Positions 57,421 through 64,000 of a stretch of 64,000 bases of DNA are shown piece after piece. The position numbers and the translations under genes were made by a program. Origin of the DNA: Stenocarpella maydis. Taxonomy: Eukaryota > Ascomycota > Sordariomycetes > Diaporthales > Diaporthaceae. The stretch covers positions 171,776 through 235,775 of the forward strand of contig NQMI01000044.1 in assembly GCA_002270565.1 (NCBI GenBank), read 5' to 3'. Every line of letters begins with the position of its first letter. Within the stretch, counting starts at the first letter, position 1. The notes below the pieces were generated by a model. That model was given only the letters and a program-made list of their open reading frames with translations, did not search any database and was not told the DNA's origin.

Positions 57421-59500
57421 TTTGAGAAATTTCTAGTCCTAGAGAATCAATCTTTTTATACCCTATAAATTTATATCTATCTAATATATATATATATATA
57501 CTATAAAATCATTTCTTATACTCTCTTTTTCTGCCTCTCCTTTTTAGCACCCTCTATTCCCCTTATAACTCTGCTATTGCGTTAGGGGCTCCTCTTCTTG
57601 CCTTCCACGCTCCTCTTAGGGTAGTTGCTTAATCAGGGTTCTAGCAGAATATATACCTTTTTATATATATAAAGGTTTTATTCTCTTGCTCTCCCTCTTA
57701 GCCCGTTTTCACTAGTATCTGCCCCATAAATTAAACATAAGTTTCTTCAGCCAATAAGGTTTCTTTAATTACTATAAAGTTCCTCAGCTTTTAAGCCTAG
57801 ATTCCCTATTTTATTTATAAGGTTATTAGCTACTTCAGGGGAGTAAATCTCTATACTTCTAATACCATTTGATTCCAATTAGAGCTATAGCGCCCTCTTA
57901 CTCTTAATAGAGGATTTTACTATCATACAAAGGCCAGATTTACTCTCCTGAGTTACCTACAGTTAACCTAGTGGCAATAGGAGCAGGTATATGTGAGGCT
58001 AGTCTGATCTTTATACCAAGCTAACTCCATTACCTCAGCTATATCTTAAACTCCCTCCTAACATACCTAATTTAGTAGTAAAGTACGGAACCTCTAGTCT
58101 AGCTACACATTCCTGGAAAAGCTACTAAGGGATTTATATCCTTAGGCCTTAGAAATTCATTTTAATTAGATTTAATAGCATCTAATTAGGGCTTATTTCC
58201 TTAAAAGGGATATAAAGGACTAGTATTAAGAAGGTTTAGTGGATCCCAACCGCTTATATCACCTGAAACTCTCTTGCCCTTAGATATAGCACCTAAAGGT
58301 TCGGCATACTAATTCCCTAATATAGGTAAACTAGGTATAATAAAGCCCCGGTTTAACTAATTAGGCCCCTCTTTAGTTTTCCCTTTTAAGTTATCATTAT
58401 AATATCTAGTTATCCTATTAAATACTATATCCGAGATATTATCTGATATTGTATGATGTTGGGTTGGGCAATAGCGGTGCTAGATATTGCATGCTTCTAT
58501 AGGAAGTTAAAGAGGTTCCTACCCTACCAACCGCTATCCTTCTAATCAGTAAGCTCAGAGCTTCCGCTAGTATTAGCACCCCCTTGCGGTCAGGATGGCT
58601 GGCATTAGTAGCATAAGGGTATTCTGAATATTTATATTATCCTCTCCTCTAGTTGCTTGCAATCAAGTAGCTCTTGCCTGCCACTACAGCAAGACTTTAT
58701 AGTAGTTAATATAACCCTCTATACTAATACCATTCACTCTAATTATACCTAGTTATTCCTATATGTATCTTAGTGAATTTCAAATAGCACTTAATACCTT
58801 TACTTCTTCTGAATATGCTTGGTAAAAAGAAATATTCAATACCCTTAAACAGCACTTATATCTCGCCTCTTCAGAAAGCAGCTCTAGTATGGAGAAATAT
58901 TTAACTTTACTATTACTGCAAGGGACTAATCAAGACCTATTTGTTCCTATATGCGTCTTAGCGGACCCCAAATAGCACTTATGCTTTTGCCTTCTCCTAA
59001 GACCCCTGGTAGAGAGAAACATTTAACACCTTTAAATAGCACTCATACTAGGCCCTCTCCTGAGAACATAAAGGTAGAGAGAAACATTCGCCTCCATTAT
59101 CACCGCAAGGGACTAATCAGAACCTATATCCTCTATTTACCTAATAGAAGATATTTATTTTACTCCCCTATCTACTAAAGGTTCTCCCTCTAGGGGAAGG
59201 GAGCAGGATATAAATAAGGTAAGGGGGCTTTTATTAAAAAAAGGTCCACCTTAAGGATGCTGGTCTCCTTAGGAACCTGCCCCTACCCCATCTGGGACCT
59301 CTGGTCAGGAGCATTATGCTCCTATGCTACTTATTTAGGCAACTTTTTAGCCTGTTATACCTTTGATGCCCTTTAGAAATGCTGCCCTTTGGATCTTGCC
59401 ATTCCTTAGTTCTTAAGAGGATATCTGTAAAGGCAGGTCCAACCAGCTTAATCCTGTAGCCCTAGCTTTCTATAAGGATATAAAACATTATAGCATTAAG
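57421..59500. repeat. AT-rich, RIP-mutated sequence without readable genes
   Basis: No coding frame longer than a few dozen codons and no motif could be read, apart from the tandem duplication at 58756-59131. TA-dinucleotide excess and TAA/TAG/TAT-rich sequence indicate C-to-T mutation on both strands. Confidence 0.55.
58756..59131. repeat. two-copy tandem repeat, period about 188 bp
   Basis: The segment starting TTCCTATATGTATCTTAG at 58756 is repeated from 58944 as TTCCTATATGCGTCTTAG. Both copies share AAATAGCACTTA, GAGAAA(C/T)ATT and GCAAGGGACTAATC. Differences are almost all C/T or A/G. Confidence 0.75.
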
Positions 59501-61607
59501 AAGTTTACTAGAGGCTATCTGGAATTTTTGCTTTTAAAAGGAAGGACAGACTTACCTTATATTTAAAGATATTAGTCTCTAATTGCTAACCGCCCCAAAC
59601 TTAAGGGTAATATATCTCTTAGGGAACTAAAGAAGATTTAGGACCCTAATCTGGGAATTAAAGTGAATTCCCTCTCTATAATATTAATTCCTAAACCCAA
59701 ACCAGTATTTATTAGCAATAAAACCCAATATATAGAAACTTTAGTGCCTTTAATTACTATAAATGTTATCAAAAAGGAAGAGAATAAATAGAGACAACCT
59801 TAATTGGAATATTAATAATATAATATTTAATGCTACGCTAGACTTAGAACTGGTTGTTAACTCCAACCTAAGGTTACAAATGATTTCTAATGAAGAGGAG
59901 GTAATGCTATAAATGCAGCAAGGGACTTCCAGTATGGCTAGGGAGGGGAAAAGTAAAATAAAGGGCAATCCGATTAATCCAAGCAAGACCGAAAAATTAA
60001 CTAAAGCTAAGCCCAAATAAGGACCCTTAATCCCCCAGACCCCTAAAGCCAAGGCTATAGATGCCATCCTTACTACCTCGATTAAAATGCTGATTTCGGA
60101 TATTCTCGCGCTTAGCGAGACTAATGTTATTCTAATTGGAGAGCTCCTTATTTGCAGGGATAATACCTTTCTTAATAAGTGGCCTTTTAAGCCAGTCCTG
60201 AATAGGGATATGTCTTAAGCTATAGGTTTAGGACTTAGTATAGTCTCTGCTTTATCTAAAATTAAATATAAGCAATGCTTAAGCTCTAATCAGATGCATA
60301 TTATTAGGTATGAGGTAAATTTAATATTATCTCAAACTGCTAATATAGTAAACTGTAGTTGCTATAGATCTGCCTACTTAAATATTAGGATTGCTTTAGA
60401 AAGCTATAAGATCCTCCCAGCTCTACTAAATATAGGTGCTAAAATGAATCTTNTCCTTTAGCTAGACTCCTCTAATCAAAAGCAGGTTATAATTAGAGCC
60501 TTAACGGACCCTCTTAAAACTAACCTTAAGTTATCCCAAAATAATAATATCCTTAGGAGCCTTTTAGATAAGGAAGCTAGAACCCTAATGCTAAAATTTT
60601 TTGCCTCCTTTCTCTATATTTATAGACCTAATATCCTATTAAGTTACTCTAATTAGCAGTCTTTTATTTAGATGGGTATACCCTAGAGACCTGCAACTTG
60701 ATTCCGGCCGGACTAAGAAAAGGGGGCAACCGCTCCAGCTGTTAGGACCCTATATAAAAGGGTAGGGGTAAAAGTCCACCCTATTAATAACTTTCCCTCT
60801 GATAGTACTATCCCTAAGGGAACTATAAATTAGAAGCCAAGCTATAAGGCTAGGGTTAGGCATTTAATTAATACTAATAGAGGAAGCAAATATAACTTAT
60901 AAATTAGACCTAGATTCTCCTCTATTCCGAGAGGGTCATAATTAATGCTAGAGCACCTTTAGCACATTATCATGGGAAACTATAATGGGCTTTTTAATTA
61001 GGAAAAGTTAATATTTATGCACTTCCTGGAGAATAAGGAAGAAGCTCTTATATAGGACTAGTCTTATATCTCCCAAATTAGTATAGATATCGCCCCTTTT
61101 CAGTCTATTAAGACAGTTCTTTACCAGGCATACCAAATGAAAACTATTAAGCTCCCTAGAGCATTAAGGGAGACTGCCATTAAAATATTAAGGGAGTAAG
61201 AAGCTAGGGGTATAATTAAAGAATCTCATGCCCCCTACTGAAACTAGTGGTTCCTTATTAAGAAGAAGGATAGTAGCTATTAGTTAATTAATAATATCTC
61301 TAAGGCCAATCGGGTTACAATCAGAGATACCTTTATTCCTCTAGCTACTAATAAGTTTACTAAAGAGTTTACAATATATCAGATTTTATTACTCTTAGAC
61401 TTTTTCTTAGGGTATAACTAGATTAAGCTGGAAGAGAAAAGCCGTAATATTATCACCTTTATAACTCTAATCAGGCTATTTCAATAATATAGGCTGCCCA
61501 TAAGAGCCACAAACTCAGTAGCATAGTTCATAAGATGCATAGTTCGCTTATTTTATAACCTAATTCCAATAGTCTGCTACTCATTCCTTAACAATATTAC
61601 GGTAAAA
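59501..61607 (+). mobile_element. Ty3/Gypsy retrotransposon fragment with protease-like and reverse transcriptase regions
   Basis: The plus strand from about 61000 reads as a Gypsy polyprotein with stops: LPRALRETAIKILRE, GIIKESHAPY, WFLIKKKDSSY, LINNISKANRVTIRDTFIPL, LLLDFFLGYN (the position of the catalytic-core LVDLFSGYD), KLEEKSRNIITFITL, LPIRATNSVA and LIPIVCYSFLNNITVK. Several stops stand where family members have Gln or Arg, as expected for C-to-T change. About 60400, ILPALLNIGAKMNL resembles an aspartic protease with the active Asp altered. The reading ends at 61607 where copy B of the TGTAATGATCA element begins. One N lies at 60453. The 5' limit is approximate. Confidence 0.75.
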
Positions 61608-62830
61608 TGTAATGATCAAAGGGGTTTCCGAGTATGTAATCCTGAAAGATTAAGGGTTTATATTCGGAATACGTTGTTAGGCGGTTATTGAGTAATATTA
61701 TTAACTAATAATGATTACTAGCTGTAAGGCTATCCAATGCTGGGATTGAATACTTAGATTAATGACTGAAGAGTCTATTCTATAAAAGCTATCTACTGTG
61801 GTGATAACTATGTCCTTTATATATTCTGACTCTTTAGTGGCTTGCTAGCTCATAAGGTGAGCCTGCGAGTTGTAATGTGAGGCTTAAAGGATGCCTCTTT
61901 AAGCTGGCTTATATAGCTTGCAACCGAGCATTGCAAGCCAGACTCTAACCCTGAATCTGGGTGTATTATGCTGACTCTGCTGTTAAGGTCCTGCGGGGTT
62001 GCATTACGGTATATATCTTTAATGTCTTTTGAGCCTGCAGACCGGGGTCTGGGGTGCTAGCGTATTGATTCATAATACTATCTCCCTTCTTGCTTCTTTT
62101 GTCCTTAAAAGTGATCTATAAGCTACCCTTGCTTATTATGCTTTTTGTTTATGCCTTCCTAATTCGTTATGTTGTTTAGAGTTAAGGATTCTTGGGTTTC
62201 CAAGTTATCCTATCGCTTTAAGAAAGTTAAGCAGTATAACTCCCTATTATCCATCATTTTATAGGGCGTTATTATGATGCATCCTTATTCTTTCTGTAAG
62301 GTGCAGGGCATTAAGTCCTATAAGGTTTCAGAGGAGGTTTCCAACTATTATGCTAAGTGTATCTGATAATAGCGATTAAAGTATAATATTCTGGAGCTTA
62401 ATAACTTAAAGGACCTTTTGCATATCTTAGCTTAATACTAGAAACTGGAGGATGAGATTAAAGAATTGGAGGAGAAGCTCCTTTATTTGTATAAGCAGAA
62501 GCATATATAGCGTGAGAAAATATTATGGGCCATTTATTATAGTTTGTTAAATTTAGATGAGTTGGATTATGTGGAGAAAGAGGAGGCTGAAGTTAAGTAG
62601 AAGCGGATTGTTAAGTAGTCCGCTGGGGTTATGGGTTGCAACTCTATAGAGGAGGCTGGTGGGATGGTAGTGTAAGAAGTATGGCTGCATTCTGAGGGGG
62701 CAGTAGGTATTTTTAATTGGAGTTCTATAGTGGATGCTAATACTAATTGGGAAAAGTTTCTTAATGTTAGTAGTGAAGGGAATGCGCCTATAGGTGGCTT
62801 GTCTGGTACCTAATTTTATTTAGTAGATAA
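61608..62830 (+). mobile_element. TGTAATGATCA repeat element, copy B
   Basis: Starts TGTAATGATCA inside the Gypsy reverse transcriptase. After about 600 bp similar to copy A, a degraded plus frame reads RFKKVKQYNSLLSIIL, then HPYSFCKVQGIKSYKVSEE and VSNYYAKC, then a coiled-coil LEDEIKELEEKLLYLYKQK and LNLDELDYVEKEEAEVK, with stops at positions of probable Gln/Arg. The Cys residues and coiled coil suggest a nucleic-acid-binding structural protein of a mobile element, but the class of element is not known to me. The right end is approximate. Confidence 0.6.
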
Positions 62831-63449
62831 ATATACTGATAAGTTTGTTTTCAACTGGTGGGGCGTTTTGCTGGTTGATGGTCTGACTGGTTCCTATTGG
62901 TTGAGCGGTTGACTGGTTTTGCTGCTGGGCCGTTTAGTAAGCCTATTGGATTTTCTAGGCTGTTTATTGGTTATTTTAGCTAAGGCTGGGTTCTAGGCCT
63001 TGAAATCCTTTAAGAGTTACCTGTAGTATATAAGGTTCTATCCTGGTTCCTATATATTTTTGCTAGTATTATATCCCTTCTATTTAATTAAGTACTCTAT
63101 TATTCCTTAGTATTATCTTGAGTTTATAATCTTTTCTACTTTATATTTCTTATTATATTTATTAATGGTTTTAATTTATATTTTAAGTTTTGCGTTTTCT
63201 AGTGCTAATTCTAGCAGTAAAATATAGAAATTATTATATTATCTTATCCCTTTGGGTAGTAAAAGTTTATAGTTAGTATTTAATTGTTTTTATGAAATTT
63301 TAAAGGGGCCGATTTTCTTATGGTTAAGCTTATTGCTGGGTTGCTTGGTTTTGATATTTTAGTAAAGAAGATAGACCTTATCTTCCTCCTTAAGAATTAG
63401 TCCCTTAATTCTTTTCTAATTTACATATTTTATTATTTATTTTTATATA

Positions 63450-63735
63450 AAAGAAAGTTCTGCCTGAATATCCTTCTGAATTTATCTAATTTGTATTACT
63501 TTCTGCTCTGCTAATTTTACTGGAGTGTTATCTAGTAGTAACTTATAGTATGCCTGAGGTTTATATCTATAGAGTGTAAAGAAAGGTGACTGTCTAGTTG
63601 TGCTGATTGTTATACTATTGTAGGCAAACTGTGCTAGTAGTAGTAGTTCAACCTAATTATCCTATAATTGGTTGATATAGTATTGGAGATACTGTTCTAT
63701 AATCTGGTTGATTTGTTTTGTTTATCTGTCTGTTT
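63450..63735 (-). mobile_element. Ty3/Gypsy integrase fragment, mutated
   Basis: The minus strand reads TDR, stop, then QINQIIEQYLQYYINQL, stops, VELLLLAQFAYNSITIS, SPFFTLYRYKPQAYY and DNTPVKLAEQKVIQIR. This is the C-terminal part of a Gypsy integrase core (family pattern TDGQTERxNQxLEQYLR...AEFAYN...SPF...YG), with Gln/Arg-to-stop changes. It is on the opposite strand to the other Gypsy fragment, so it belongs to a separate insertion. Confidence 0.7.
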
Positions 63736-63786
63736 GTAGGTATGCTGTTAAACGGAACCGCTCAGCAGGGCGTTGGTACTCCGTGC

Positions 63787-63861
63787 AAGGAGTTACCCTA
63801 GACTTTGTTGTAAGGAGTTACCCTAGACTTCCTAGCAAGGAGTTACCCTAGACTTGCGAGT
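63787..63861. repeat. 25-bp tandem repeat, three copies
   Basis: AAGGAGTTACCCTAGACTT plus a 6-bp variable tail, at 63787, 63812 and 63837. GC content rises again here, suggesting the edge of the AT-rich block or a younger repeat. Confidence 0.85.
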
Positions 63862-64000
63862 CAGGCGATTTTCGCTAAGTACGCCCAGTGCGTGCGTGAC
63901 GCAAGATGAGTTTGGTGGCCGTGAGTCGATTATTTTGGCCTGCATTTGCACCTTAATTCAGACCTCTGCATTACCCTTATTTCTTACCCAAAAAGTATAT

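Noticed and set aside
56198..62230. A single LTR retrotransposon bounded by the two TGTAATGATCA repeats
   Set aside because: The right copy starts inside a Gypsy reverse transcriptase and the left inside a pogo-like gene, and both are followed by similar coding sequence, which fits two insertions better. Not fully excluded.

Overview
The window is a nuclear chromosome segment of a filamentous ascomycete (Pezizomycotina, most likely Sordariomycetes). Genes are GC-rich and broken by short 50-180 nt introns with GT..AG ends and CTAAC-type branch sites. Family content (Zn2Cys6 regulator, DHA2-type MFS pump, P450, Ure2-like GST, Pff1 protease) is typical of that group, and the last ~9 kb is an AT-rich block of stop-riddled transposon relics, as expected from repeat-induced point mutation (RIP). 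All gene models below were spliced by hand from the sequence; most sum to a multiple of three and restore family motifs across the junctions.

Layout. 0.6-3.5 kb: two mitochondrial large-subunit ribosomal protein genes (mL38 on minus, uL4m on plus) share a 286 bp divergent promoter. 5.6-8.7 kb: two plus-strand membrane proteins of unknown function. 9.3-9.9 kb: the ribosome biogenesis factor ALB1 (minus). 10-15 kb: a gene-poor stretch with a decayed phosphotransferase-like gene, an AT islet, an 8-bp satellite, and a tRNA-Met(CAT) gene of initiator type interrupted by 57 nt at an unusual place. 15-23.2 kb: GST (7 exons), branchpoint-bridging protein BBP/SF1 (6 exons) and a vacuolar membrane M28 protease (Pff1). 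24.7-26.5 kb: a small secreted Cys-rich protein and Mediator subunit MED11 (convergent). 28.4-31.1 kb: a C19 ubiquitin protease ending in a CaaX motif. 34.9-46.3 kb: four co-directional genes, Zn2Cys6 regulator, MFS transporter, single-pass membrane protein and P450, resembling an accessory metabolic island without a backbone enzyme. 47.7-48.7 kb: a short nuclear-type protein gene with a tandemly duplicated alternative exon. 50.4-51.4 kb: a PQ-loop membrane protein. 52.5-55.2 kb: a dynamin-like GTPase gene carrying a frameshift and a nonsense codon, lying directly on the border of the AT-rich block.

55.2-64 kb holds degenerate mobile elements: a pogo/Fot1-like transposase relic, a Ty3/Gypsy reverse transcriptase (plus), a Gypsy integrase (minus), and two direct copies, 5.4 kb apart, of an element starting TGTAATGATCA, each of which interrupts an older element. 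The housekeeping genes do not form one pathway. The only plausible functional grouping is the regulator-transporter-P450 set. The items most worth following up are the duplicated exon, the interrupted tRNA, the CaaX deubiquitinase and the decaying dynamin gene at the chromatin border.
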